This document shows, piece by piece, positions 26,835 through 35,748 of a stretch of DNA of 64,000 nucleotides. Positions within the stretch are counted from its first letter, which is position 1. Each line of letters starts with the position of its first letter. The stretch comes from Komagataeibacter xylinus (lineage in GTDB: Bacteria > Pseudomonadota > Alphaproteobacteria > Acetobacterales > Acetobacteraceae), in assembly GCF_004302915.1 (NCBI RefSeq), contig NZ_QQBI01000005.1, forward strand, positions 1 through 64,000, read 5' to 3'. A program made the position numbers and the translations under genes. Under the pieces are notes generated by a model that saw only the letters and a list, made by a program, of their open reading frames with translations, had not been told where the DNA came from and searched no databases.

Positions 26835-27506
26835 TCAGGGCAAGGGCAGGTCGTTTACGGTCACGATGCGCCACCCCTCAGGCAGGCGCTCGACCACGCT
26901 CAGCGCCAGGTTCTGGATGGAGAAATGCAGCGCCGTTTCGGGGTGAACCCGCAGGGCATGGGCCAGGGCCGCGCGAATGGCGCCCCCGTGGCTGACCACC
27001 ACCATGTCCTGCCCCTCATGCTCGGCAGCGAGGCGGTCAAGGCAGGCCCCCACGCGCGAGCATACCTGCACCATGCTTTCACCCTGCGGCGGCAGCTCGG
27101 TTGCACCCACTGACCAGAACGGATGAGCGGGCAGGCTCAGCTTGTCAGGCAGCGTATCATGCGTAATGCCATGCCACTCGCCCATCGACTGTTCGGTCAG
27201 GTCAGGCTCCACGCACCATTCATGCGGGCCATACCCGGCCTTCTGGATGGCGCGCGCGGTATGCTGGGTGCGTGACAGCGGCGAGGTAAACCACAAGGCG
27301 GGTTTTGGCAGGCGGCGGGCCAGCGTTTCATACATCTCGCGCTGCGCCACGAGGCTGTCGGAGCAGAGCGGCACATCCATCGCCCCATACAGCCGCATGC
27401 GGGCATTCTGTTCCACCAGGGCGTGGCGGATCAGCCAGAAGCGGGTCACCCCCTTTTCCAGCTGCGGGGTATCAAGAAAATTGCCGTGGTTGGTCTGTAT
27501 CGTCAC
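26835..27506 (-). CDS. Histidine phosphatase superfamily protein
   Basis: A 223-residue phosphoglycerate-mutase-like phosphatase. The catalytic motif reads LIRHALVEQN, with Ala replacing the usual Gly (RHA form, as in CobC-like members). FTSPLSRTQHTARAI carries the second Arg. LTEQSMGEWHG has the acid, and VVVSHGGAIRA has the second His. A GTG at 27506 starts it. It ends with DLPLP. It lies downstream of the PLP enzyme on the same strand with 34 bases between, so it is probably in the same transcript. The substrate is unknown. Confidence 0.83.
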   Translation of the reverse strand: MTIQTNHGNFLDTPQLEKGVTRFWLIRHALVEQNARMRLYGAMDVPLCSDSLVAQREMYETLARRLPKPALWFTSPLSRTQHTARAIQKAGYGPHEWCVEPDLTEQSMGEWHGITHDTLPDKLSLPAHPFWSVGATELPPQGESMVQVCSRVGACLDRLAAEHEGQDMVVVSHGGAIRAALAHALRVHPETALHFSIQNLALSVVERLPEGWRIVTVNDLPLP

Positions 27507-27540
27507 ACCGGAAATCCATCATGGAAAAAACAGGAAAAGG

Positions 27541-29652
27541 TCAGGCAGGCAGAATCGCACGCGCGCGCCAGCCATGCGGCAGGTAGGTCTGCACGGGCGC
27601 CATGGCGGCAAGGCGGGGCCAGTGCCGCAGGATCAGGCCAATCTTGTCAAGGATGCGCCCGACATTGCGCGCCTCGCGGTGCAGGCGTTCGGTCGGGTCC
27701 ATGCCCTCATGCGAGGGCTCGCCCGAAACCAGCCGCGCGCCAGCCGAAATGCGCAGCGCCCCCGCCAGTGCATCGGGCAGGTCGGGATGGGCCAGCGGCA
27801 CCGGCTGGCCTACATGGCACAACACCGCGGCAAGGGCCGCATCAGCATCATCAGGGGGAATACAGCCGGAAAGATCGGTATTGAGCCACGCATATAACTG
27901 CCGCGCCTCGGCCACCGCCAGCGGGCGAAAGCCGCCTTCGGGGCTGTCGGGCGCACGGACAAAAAAGCTCATGATGGTGGGCAGGCAGTCCCATGCCTGA
28001 TCGGGCCCGGGCCGGGCGGGCGCAACAGGCGGCAGCAGTTCCAGCACGGGGCTGGCCGCGATCTGCGCCGTCACGGCCGCAAGGAAAGTGCGCAGCCGGT
28101 CGCGCACCACGGCACGCGGTATGGCGCCAAACGCCGTTATTTCAGCCAGGGCCGCCTGCCAGCGCAGGATCAGGCCGATATTGTGCCCCGGCGCCAGGCC
28201 ATCACGCGCCGGGCCTGCGGGCCAGGCGGCTTGATAGCTGTAGTCCGCAAGCCCGGCGGGCAGGCTGCGCGGTCCATCAAGCCTGCGGCGCACGCAGGCA
28301 GGCAGCAGCAGCGCCCCGCAAAAGGGCGGCCCGGTAAAGAATTTGGAGCCGGTCACCATCACCATCCAGCCCATGTCCAGATAGGCGCGCACCCGTGCCG
28401 GGTCGAGCCGTGCCTGACAGGCATCCACCACCACGTCGGGCCGGTCATCCGGGCCTGCGCCAAGCGGGGCGGTCGCCTCTTCCAGCGCCGCAAGCCCCGG
28501 TGCGAGCAGGCCCGTCTTGGACAGGTCAAGCCGATGCAGCAGCACATGGCGGCCTGCCGCGCGCAGTTCATGCGTCAGGCGGCGCGTCTGTGCATCCACA
28601 TCCGCCAGGGCGCGCACATGGCCCGCCCCATCGCGCATGGGCACGTTGACCACCTCCGTGTCATCAGGGAAACCCGCAATGCGCGCGCCCCGTGTCACGC
28701 CGTGGCCGAGGGCGGTGTCATTGGCAAAATGGCGGCCCTGCGCGGCCAGTGGCACACCGCTGCCCGTCTCCTCCGGGGCAAGGAGGATATTGCTGACGGG
28801 GCGGCCACCGGGCGCCAGCGCCGCAAGGGCCAGCGCATACAGCTCGCAATCCGTGCCCGACGGGGCCAGCACCACGCCTTCTTGCCCGGTCAGCCCAAAC
28901 GCGGTGGCGATACGGGCCTGTATATCGGCATCCTGCGCCCGGGCCGCCTCCTCCGCCCGGCCCTGCAAGGCCCCCGCTACCAGGGCGAGACGGGCCGTTT
29001 CGGCGCCGGCAAAGCCACGCTCGGACAGGGACGAGGCCGTGGACGAGGCAAAGGTGATGGCCCAGGGCCGGGGCCGGTGCGAACAGCCGTAATGGTTCAG
29101 CCCCGTTGCCGGGTCCAGCGCCAGCCGGGCATCGCCGCCCGTTGCCATCAGGGTCTCGATCGGCCCCAGCAGCTTCCACAACCGGGTCAGCGCGCCCTGC
29201 AATGCCGTGAAATCGGCCTCCACGGGCGTGGCGGCAAGTGCGGGCTGCAGGGGGGCCAGGGCGGGCCATGTCGCGCGCAGGGTGGCGCTGTCCGGCACAC
29301 AGGCCCCGGCCATCAGGGGCACCCATGCGGCTGGCGCATCCGTATCGGCGCGGCCCGTATCGAGGTACCAGAACAGCGCTGCCGTACGGGCGGCGCAGAA
29401 GGCGGCATGAAAAGGCTGCCGGGGCGCGCGTTCCAGCAGGGCGGCGAGTTCAAGCGCATGGCGCAGGAAAAAGGCCGTCTGCTCAAGGTCACCCTGAAGC
29501 GGCAGACCAAGCACGATCCCCCCATCGGGCAGGATGCGGAAGGGTGCGTGCAGCACCGGGTCCAGCACGATGCGCCGCGCGCCCGCAATCACCCGCAGGT
29601 CTGGCCGTTCCAGAACACGCAGCAGCTCCTGCGTCAGAGTATGGGCGAACAC
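27541..29652 (-). CDS. Large PLP-dependent (fold type I-like) enzyme of unknown function
   Basis: A 703-residue protein. The first 180 residues form an unrecognised N-terminal domain. The core resembles fold type I PLP enzymes: APSGTDCELYAL (about 263-274) suits the phosphate-binding turn, VVVDACQA (Asp410) the pyridine-nitrogen acid, and MVTGSKFFTGPPFCGAL holds the likely Schiff-base Lys437. YGCSHRPRPWAITFASSTAS precedes the core. I know no named family with this whole arrangement. The GTG start at 29652 lies within the end of the RluA-type gene (19-base overlap) after AAAAGGAAAC. The histidine phosphatase follows. A transferase or lyase role is inference. Confidence 0.65.
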   Translation of the reverse strand: MFAHTLTQELLRVLERPDLRVIAGARRIVLDPVLHAPFRILPDGGIVLGLPLQGDLEQTAFFLRHALELAALLERAPRQPFHAAFCAARTAALFWYLDTGRADTDAPAAWVPLMAGACVPDSATLRATWPALAPLQPALAATPVEADFTALQGALTRLWKLLGPIETLMATGGDARLALDPATGLNHYGCSHRPRPWAITFASSTASSLSERGFAGAETARLALVAGALQGRAEEAARAQDADIQARIATAFGLTGQEGVVLAPSGTDCELYALALAALAPGGRPVSNILLAPEETGSGVPLAAQGRHFANDTALGHGVTRGARIAGFPDDTEVVNVPMRDGAGHVRALADVDAQTRRLTHELRAAGRHVLLHRLDLSKTGLLAPGLAALEEATAPLGAGPDDRPDVVVDACQARLDPARVRAYLDMGWMVMVTGSKFFTGPPFCGALLLPACVRRRLDGPRSLPAGLADYSYQAAWPAGPARDGLAPGHNIGLILRWQAALAEITAFGAIPRAVVRDRLRTFLAAVTAQIAASPVLELLPPVAPARPGPDQAWDCLPTIMSFFVRAPDSPEGGFRPLAVAEARQLYAWLNTDLSGCIPPDDADAALAAVLCHVGQPVPLAHPDLPDALAGALRISAGARLVSGEPSHEGMDPTERLHREARNVGRILDKIGLILRHWPRLAAMAPVQTYLPHGWRARAILPA

Positions 29653-30392
29653 CGTGCTGTTTCCTTTTCCACGTTGGCGGGCGGCACGACCCAGCCTGCC
29701 TCGGCCATGATGCGGCGCATATGGTCCGGTGGGGGCGCCATGGCCCGCACGGGCGGGTCAAGCGGCAGATTGATGCCGCGACTCATGAGGTGTAGCGCCC
29801 CGGCCGTGGGCGCGCCATAGCGCTCATCCCCCCGTATGGGGCAGCCGATCAGGGCGCAATGCACGCGGGCCTGATGGGTGCGCCCGGTTTCCAGCACCAG
29901 TTCCAGCCAGCTTATGGGTGCACCGGCCGCATCCCTGCCCTGCCCCAGCACCCGCCACCGCGTGCGGGCAGGCTGCGCGTCCTTCACATTGGCCTGCATG
30001 CGCCACTGCCCGGCCTCTTCCACGCGGCCCAGGGGATCTGCAACCACGCCAGACAGGCCCGCAGGCGTGCCATGCACGATGGCCCAGTAGGTCTTGCGGG
30101 CCCGACCTGAAGCAAAACAGGCCTGCGCCGCCACCAGGGCCTGCTTGCGCAGCGCCACGACCAGGCAGCCCGCCGTATCCTGATCCAGCCTGTGCGCCAG
30201 CCACGGCCCGTTGCGGTGGCGGGACAGGAGGGGAAACCAGTCCTCGACACTCGCCCCGCCCCTGCGGCCGGGATGGACCGGCAACCCCGGCGGCTTGTCA
30301 AGCACCACGAAGCGGCTGTCACGGTACAGAACCGTGAACGGCAGGGAGCCAGTGGGCTGCACGGATGCGGGCCGGGGCGAAGATGGCCTCAT
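29634..30392 (-). CDS. RluA-family RNA pseudouridine synthase
   Basis: A 252-residue enzyme that isomerises uridine in rRNA or tRNA. The catalytic motif HRLDQDTAGCLVVA contains the Asp, followed by RARKTYWAIVHG and the later LETGRTHQARVHCALIGCPI. The N-terminal ...VLYRDSRFVVLDKPPGLPVHP is family-typical. There is no S4 domain. The ATG overlaps the ftsK stop (ATGA), and its own end overlaps the PLP-enzyme start, so ftsK, this gene and the PLP gene read as one unit. The RNA target is unknown. Confidence 0.87.
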   Translation of the reverse strand: MRPSSPRPASVQPTGSLPFTVLYRDSRFVVLDKPPGLPVHPGRRGGASVEDWFPLLSRHRNGPWLAHRLDQDTAGCLVVALRKQALVAAQACFASGRARKTYWAIVHGTPAGLSGVVADPLGRVEEAGQWRMQANVKDAQPARTRWRVLGQGRDAAGAPISWLELVLETGRTHQARVHCALIGCPIRGDERYGAPTAGALHLMSRGINLPLDPPVRAMAPPPDHMRRIMAEAGWVVPPANVEKETARCSPIL

Positions 30393-33217
30393 TCGTCTTC
30401 TGTCGAGCGGCGCATCAGCACTTCACGGCGGCCCACATGATTGGCCTCGCTGACCAGCCCTTCCTTTTCCATCTGCTCGATGATCTTGGCCGCGCGGTTA
30501 TAGCCGATGGAGAGATGGCGCTGGATGAAGGACGTCGAGGCCTTGCCTTCGCGTGCCACCACCTCGACCGCCTGGGCAAACAGGCCATCTTCATCAGCGC
30601 TGCCAGAGGGGGCGGCAAACGGTTTGTCGGCGCTGTCTTCTTCCTGCGGCGAGATGACATCATCATCATAGATCGGCTCGCCCTGCGTGCGCAGGAAGGC
30701 CACGACAGCTTCCACCTCCGCATCCGCCACGAAGGGGCCATGCACGCGCGTGATCCGCCCGCCCGCCTGCATGAACAGCATGTCGCCCCGGCCCAGAAGC
30801 TGCTCGGCCCCCTGCTCGCCCAGAATGGTGCGGCTGTCGAACTTGCTGATGACCTGAAAGGAAATACGCGTGGGGAAATTGGCCTTGATGGTGCCGGTAA
30901 TCACATCGACCGAGGGGCGCTGGGTGGCAAGGATGAGATGGATGCCCGCCGCGCGCGCCTTCTGTGCAAGGCGTTGCAGCAGGGACTCGATCTCCTTGCC
31001 CGCCACGATCATGAGATCGGCCATCTCATCAACCACGATGACAAGGTATGGCAGCGAATCAAGGGCAAGCTGCTGCTCCTCGAAGGTCGGCTTGCCGGTT
31101 TCGGGGTCGTAGCCGGTCTGCACGCGCCGGGTCACGATCTCGCCGCGTTCGCGGGCTTCGGTCACGCGCTCGTTGTAGCTGGCGATGTTACGCACCTGCA
31201 GGTGCGCCATGGCACGGTAGCGGCGGTCCATCTCGCGCACCGCCCATTTCATGGCCGCGACCGCCTTGGCCGGTTCCGTCACCACCGGGGTCATGAGGTG
31301 GGGAATGCCTTCGTAGATGGACAGCTCGAGGATCTTGGGATCGATCAGGATCAGGCGGCACTGCTCGGGCGAGAGGCGGTAGAGCAGCGACAGGATCATG
31401 GAGTTCACCCCCACCGACTTGCCCGACCCCGTGGTGCCCGCGATCAGCAGGTGAGGCATGGCGGCAAGGTCGCTGTAAACCGATTCACCCGCAATATCCT
31501 TGCCAAGCGCAAGGTTGAGCCGCGCGGGAGAATGCGCCCATCTGGGGTCCATGAGCAGTTCGGAGAAATAGACCGTCTCGCGCCGTGAGTTCGGCACCTC
31601 GATGCCAATCACGTTGCGCCCCGGCACGGTGGCGATGCGCACGCTGAGCACCGACAGGGAACGCGCCACGTCATCCGCCAGGCCAATCACGCGGGCGGCG
31701 CGGATGCCGGCAGCAGGCTGGAGTTCATACAGCGTGACCACGGGGCCTGCATGATAGGCCACGATCGTGCCCTGCACCCCGTATTCGGACAGCACGGTCA
31801 CGAGCTGGGCGGCATTGGCCTTGAGCAGTTCCTCGGTCGGCTTGGTCGTGGAGGCCGGCGGCGGCGGGGTCAGGAGTGACAGCGAGGGAAACTGCCACTG
31901 CGGCTGTTGCGGTGGCGTATAGGCGGGCGTGGCGGACGCTGCTGGCGCAGGCGACTCATATGCATCCGGGCGGGCGGGCACCTCTTCAGCGCGCGAGCCG
32001 CCGGAGAAAAGGCGCGAAAAGATGTTCGGGCGCGCGGGTTCCTCAACAGCGGGCGGCGTGCCCGGATGATCGGTGATGGCCCTGTTTTCAGGCGCAGGCG
32101 GCTCGTCATGCCATGGCGCGCGGTCAGATGGCGTGTCATCCCCCCCCATCAGCAGCGGCTGGGGAATGTCCTCATCCATGCCGGGCGGGTGCATCCAGTT
32201 GCTCTGCAACGACACCTGCGCCGGTCGCCCCCCTTCCACCTTGCGGCTGCCAGGCAGCGCCGGGCGCGCCGCATCCGGCTTTGTCGTGGTGGCGGGCACG
32301 TTCGCGCGCAGGCTGCCCGGGGAGGCCGCATCATTCACCGGCGTCAGGCCCGTGCCGGGAACGGTCGCGGGAACGGCTGCTTCAGCATGGGGCGTGGACA
32401 CTGTCAGGGCGGTATTGAAAAGCGGTTCGTCCTCTTCCTCCATCAGCGCGGCCTGTGATGAAGGGGGTGCTGCGGCAGGGGCTGCCTGAGAGGCGGGTGG
32501 ACAGGCCGGTGCTGGTGCCTGCGCCCTGCCCTGCCCTGCTTCGGGCCGGGCCGTCATGCGGCGCAGCCAGGCCACCAGCACCATGGGCTGGCGCAGCCCG
32601 GACAGGAAGCCACGCCCCATGCCCTGCCATTCCGACAGGGACAGGGCGAGCGCCAGCAGCACCAGCAGGCCACCCAGCACCAGCCCCAGCACCCAGACGA
32701 GAAAGGGGCCGCCGCGCCCCATGAACACGGTGGCGGCCTGAATCGACATATGCGCGACCGACAGGCCAACCGCACCGCCCAGGCCCGCCTGCGTGGGCCA
32801 TTGCGGCGCGTGCAGCCCCGCCAGCAGCGGCAGGGCCGCGACATCAGCCGCAATGACCGGCAGGCCGCACAACAGCGCGATGAGACGTAGCAGCGCCGAT
32901 GCCAGCCCATGATGGCGGATCAGGCGCCAGCCCCATGCCATGAGGCAGAAAATGGTCAACGTGCCCACGATCCCGAAATTCTGGAGCATGAAGTCCGCCA
33001 TATAGGCGCCCGGCCGCCCGAGCAGGTTGCCCGGCGGCTGCGCGCTTGACGTATTGGCGGAGGGATCGCGCGGATCGTAACTCCATAACGCGATGACGAG
33101 ACACAGCGCCAGAATCCACAACCCCACGCCACCGGCTTCGGCCAACCGTTCGCGCAGGCGCGAACGGGCCGGGCCAGAGGAAAGTGATTCAGGAAAAAAA
33201 CGGCTGAAGATCGCCAA
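30389..33217 (-). CDS. ftsK: DNA translocase FtsK
   Basis: FtsK pumps chromosome ends through the division septum and activates XerCD at dif. The N-terminal membrane domain has about four spans in the first 210 residues. A Pro/Ala-rich linker to about 440 follows, then the motor with Walker A AGTTGSGKSVGVN near 595 and Walker B LVIVVDEMADLM near 726. A C-terminal winged-helix gamma domain (TSFIQRHLSIGYNRAAKIIE) reads KOPS. A TGA lies just upstream in frame, so the only start that keeps the first span is TTG at 33217. 942 residues. No strong ribosome-binding site is seen. Confidence 0.93.
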   Translation of the reverse strand: MAIFSRFFPESLSSGPARSRLRERLAEAGGVGLWILALCLVIALWSYDPRDPSANTSSAQPPGNLLGRPGAYMADFMLQNFGIVGTLTIFCLMAWGWRLIRHHGLASALLRLIALLCGLPVIAADVAALPLLAGLHAPQWPTQAGLGGAVGLSVAHMSIQAATVFMGRGGPFLVWVLGLVLGGLLVLLALALSLSEWQGMGRGFLSGLRQPMVLVAWLRRMTARPEAGQGRAQAPAPACPPASQAAPAAAPPSSQAALMEEEDEPLFNTALTVSTPHAEAAVPATVPGTGLTPVNDAASPGSLRANVPATTTKPDAARPALPGSRKVEGGRPAQVSLQSNWMHPPGMDEDIPQPLLMGGDDTPSDRAPWHDEPPAPENRAITDHPGTPPAVEEPARPNIFSRLFSGGSRAEEVPARPDAYESPAPAASATPAYTPPQQPQWQFPSLSLLTPPPPASTTKPTEELLKANAAQLVTVLSEYGVQGTIVAYHAGPVVTLYELQPAAGIRAARVIGLADDVARSLSVLSVRIATVPGRNVIGIEVPNSRRETVYFSELLMDPRWAHSPARLNLALGKDIAGESVYSDLAAMPHLLIAGTTGSGKSVGVNSMILSLLYRLSPEQCRLILIDPKILELSIYEGIPHLMTPVVTEPAKAVAAMKWAVREMDRRYRAMAHLQVRNIASYNERVTEARERGEIVTRRVQTGYDPETGKPTFEEQQLALDSLPYLVIVVDEMADLMIVAGKEIESLLQRLAQKARAAGIHLILATQRPSVDVITGTIKANFPTRISFQVISKFDSRTILGEQGAEQLLGRGDMLFMQAGGRITRVHGPFVADAEVEAVVAFLRTQGEPIYDDDVISPQEEDSADKPFAAPSGSADEDGLFAQAVEVVAREGKASTSFIQRHLSIGYNRAAKIIEQMEKEGLVSEANHVGRREVLMRRSTEDE

Positions 33218-33372
33218 AAATCCACATCCCGATCATAAGGCCCGCCTGCGGGGACCAAAAGCACGAGGGAGATGACCTTGCATGCCGCGCCTGCCATTCC
33301 CGCCAAACGAAACAACTATAACCCTGTCCACACGACAGAAAGAAGGCCGACAGGATAAAATACGGCGATGAA

Positions 33373-33948
33373 TCACCCGTTATCATCCACCCCATGCTGC
33401 CAGGCATACAGGCAGGCCGCCCCGTGCCGCCGCTCGAGCAGCAGGCGCTGCGCCGCCACGGGAGCCTCTTCCGCCGCCGCCGTCTCGACCACGATGAGGG
33501 TGCGGGCATGCAGCCACCCGCCCCGTTCAAGCACGGCCAGCGCCCTTGTGGGCAGATCCTGGTTATAGGGTGGATCAAGAAAGACCAGATCAGCGGGGGC
33601 AGCAGGGCCACGCGGCGGCAGGCGCAGCATGTCGCAGGCGCGAATCGTGGCACGGTCCTGCACGCCACAGCCGCGCACATTCTCGCGCAGGCACCGCTGG
33701 GCCGCGCGGTCGCGCTCGACAAACAGCGCCGATGCCGCCCCGCGTGAAAGGGCCTCAAGCCCCAGAGCACCCGTTCCGGCAAACCCGTCGAGCACGTGCG
33801 CGCCGCGCAGCCGGTCCGCCCCGGCCCATGGCGCATGGGCCAGCGTATCAAACAGGGCCTGGCGCACCCGGTCCGCCGTGGGCCGCGTGACCTGCCCCGG
33901 CGGCGCCAGCAGGCTGCGACCCCGGCATTCGCCCGCGATGATGCGCAT
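33373..33948 (-). CDS. rsmD: 16S rRNA (guanine966-N2)-methyltransferase RsmD
   Basis: The SAM-dependent methyltransferase modifies G966 of 16S rRNA. MRIIAGECRGRSL and PTADRVRQALFDTL at the N-terminus are RsmD-specific. LDGFAGTGALGLEALSRGA is SAM motif I, FVERD binds the ribose, and VFLDPPY is the catalytic NPPY-like motif IV. 191 residues. Its ATG overlaps the stop of the upstream RluB-type gene (TGATG arrangement), so they are coupled. Confidence 0.93.
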   Translation of the reverse strand: MRIIAGECRGRSLLAPPGQVTRPTADRVRQALFDTLAHAPWAGADRLRGAHVLDGFAGTGALGLEALSRGAASALFVERDRAAQRCLRENVRGCGVQDRATIRACDMLRLPPRGPAAPADLVFLDPPYNQDLPTRALAVLERGGWLHARTLIVVETAAAEEAPVAAQRLLLERRHGAACLYAWQHGVDDNG

Positions 33949-34724
33949 CAGGCCCCGCGCGGGGTCTTGCCGCCCGCAAGGCCCGCGATCTGCTCACGGA
34001 TCACCTTGCCGGTCACCTCCTCGAGTTCGCCCCGCTTGAGCGTGCCAAGCTGGAACGGCCCGTAGGAAGTGCGGATCAGGCGGCTGACATGCAGGTTCAG
34101 CCCCTGCATCACCTTGCGGATCTCGCGGTTCTTGCCTTCGCGCAGCGATACGGTCAGCCAGGCATTATCGCCCTTGACGGAATCAAGCTGCGCCTCGATC
34201 GGGCCATAGCGCACGCCATCAAACTCGCTGCCCCTGATCAGGGATGCCAGCGCGCGCTCATCAACCACGCCAAACACGCGCACGCGGTAGCGCCTGATCC
34301 AGCCATTGCTGGGCAGTTCCAGCCTGCGCGCGAGCGCGCCATCATTGGTGAGCAGCAAGAGCCCCTCACTATTCAGGTCAAGGCGGCCCACGCTGATGAC
34401 GCGCGGCATGCCCGGCGGCAGGGAATCGAACACGGTGGGGCGATCCTCGGGGTCACGGTGGGTCGTGACCAGCCCATCGGGCTTGTGGTAGCGCCACAGC
34501 CGCGTGCGGTCGGGCGCGCCGACCACCTTCTGCTCGACCTGAACGATATCGCCTTCATCGACAAAAGTGGCCGGATGGGTGACGGGCGCGCCGTTGAGCT
34601 GCACCTTGCCCTCGGCAATCAGGCGCTCGGCATCGCGCCTGCTGCACACGCCCGAACGGGCCAGCCATTTGGCAATACGGTCGCCACGCGCGGGGGGGGC
34701 TTCGGTGGAATGGTCCTGTGTCAT
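33948..34724 (-). CDS. rluB: RsuA/RluB-family pseudouridine synthase
   Basis: The N-terminal S4 RNA-binding domain (RIAKWLARSGVCSRRDAERLI) is followed by a pseudouridine synthase core. The catalytic motif is VGRLDLNSEGLLLLTNDG, and SLREGKNREIRKVMQ follows. The family modifies 23S (RluB, RluE, RluF) or 16S (RsuA) rRNA. The length of 258 residues and the GRLDLNSEG motif fit RluB best. The ATG at 34724 is preceded by AGACAGGAAC. The frame to 34805 overlaps the upstream gene and is rejected. It lies between an amidotransferase and rsmD, all overlapping by 1-4 bases. Confidence 0.85.
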   Translation of the reverse strand: MTQDHSTEAPPARGDRIAKWLARSGVCSRRDAERLIAEGKVQLNGAPVTHPATFVDEGDIVQVEQKVVGAPDRTRLWRYHKPDGLVTTHRDPEDRPTVFDSLPPGMPRVISVGRLDLNSEGLLLLTNDGALARRLELPSNGWIRRYRVRVFGVVDERALASLIRGSEFDGVRYGPIEAQLDSVKGDNAWLTVSLREGKNREIRKVMQGLNLHVSRLIRTSYGPFQLGTLKRGELEEVTGKVIREQIAGLAGGKTPRGA

Positions 34725-35458
34725 GTTCCTGTCTGCCTCGCAGCGTCGATCAACCCTTCGAACAGAAGACGGTCTCCTGCCGATATGCCAAATTCGGGGT
34801 GCCACTGCACCCCCATACAGAACGGATGGCCGGGAAGCTCAATGGCCTCGACCACGCCATCGGGCGCCGTGGCGCAGACGACTCCGCGCCCGGCATCCGC
34901 CACCGCCTGGTGGTGCGATGAATTGACGGCCAGCGTATCGCGCCCCACCAGGCGCGCAAGCTGCGTGCCGGGGGTGACATGCACCACATGCCCCGCCTCG
35001 TCACGCGGGTTGGGCTGTTCATGCGCCAGGGCCGCGGGATAGGTATCGGGAATATGCTGCACCAGCCGCCCACCGAGCAGCACGGCGAGCAGCTGCATGC
35101 CGCCGCAAATGCCCAGCACGGGTCGCCCCAGATCCAGCCCCGCCCCCAGCAGCGCCAGTTCCGCTGCCGTGCGGCGCGGCTTGGTCTGCACGGTGGCATG
35201 CGGCGGTTCATCGCCATAAAGCTGTGGCGGCACGTCAAAGGCGCCGCCGGTCACCACCAGCCCGTCGAGCCGCGCCATCATCTGCACAGCCTGCGCCGCA
35301 TCATGCCCCACAGCCACGGGCAGGCCGCCACAGGCGGAAATCATGTCCATGTAGTTCTGGCGCAGCGCGTACCATGCAAAGCGGGAATAGCCGCCCGTGG
35401 TGGAGGGTGGCTCACTATCGAGCGTGATACCGATCAGGGGGGCACGTGAAGAGATCAT
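34721..35458 (-). CDS. Gamma-glutamyl-gamma-aminobutyrate hydrolase family protein (class I glutamine amidotransferase)
   Basis: A 245-residue amidotransferase-like hydrolase of the PuuD group, which cleaves gamma-glutamyl amides. The nucleophile elbow GICGGMQLL carries Cys, and VQWHPEFG the His of the triad. PLIGITLDSEP and the oxyanion segment GLVVTGGAFDVPPQLYG are typical. No synthase domain is fused. The ATG at 35458 gives the family N-terminus, and its end overlaps the rluB start (ATGA). No polyamine genes are nearby, so the physiological substrate is open. Confidence 0.83.
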   Translation of the reverse strand: MISSRAPLIGITLDSEPPSTTGGYSRFAWYALRQNYMDMISACGGLPVAVGHDAAQAVQMMARLDGLVVTGGAFDVPPQLYGDEPPHATVQTKPRRTAAELALLGAGLDLGRPVLGICGGMQLLAVLLGGRLVQHIPDTYPAALAHEQPNPRDEAGHVVHVTPGTQLARLVGRDTLAVNSSHHQAVADAGRGVVCATAPDGVVEAIELPGHPFCMGVQWHPEFGISAGDRLLFEGLIDAARQTGT

Positions 35459-35532
35459 GGCCCTGCGGGACCGGCGAACGGGCGGAACGGAGTCATCATG
35501 CTGTTCCCCCTTCTGTGCTGCGTGCATGATAC

Positions 35533-35565
35533 AAAAAATCCCCACCGGCAGAGCCTTGATGGGGA
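35533..35565 (-). terminator. Terminator downstream of tRNA-Lys
   Basis: On the minus strand TCCCCA and TGGGGA pair around a 15-base loop and are followed by six T residues (AAAAAA at 35533-35538 on the plus strand), 25 bases beyond the tRNA end. Confidence 0.65.
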
Positions 35566-35589
35566 CTTATGTAATCTTATTAAACCCTA

Positions 35590-35665
<76 letters not shown>

Positions 35666-35748
35666 ACAGGGTTACCCTCTCGGGTGAGAGGGCTTCTAGC
35701 AGTCACCCCGTTGGGTGGCAAGGGGTTTTTTGAACTTTTTTATACTCC

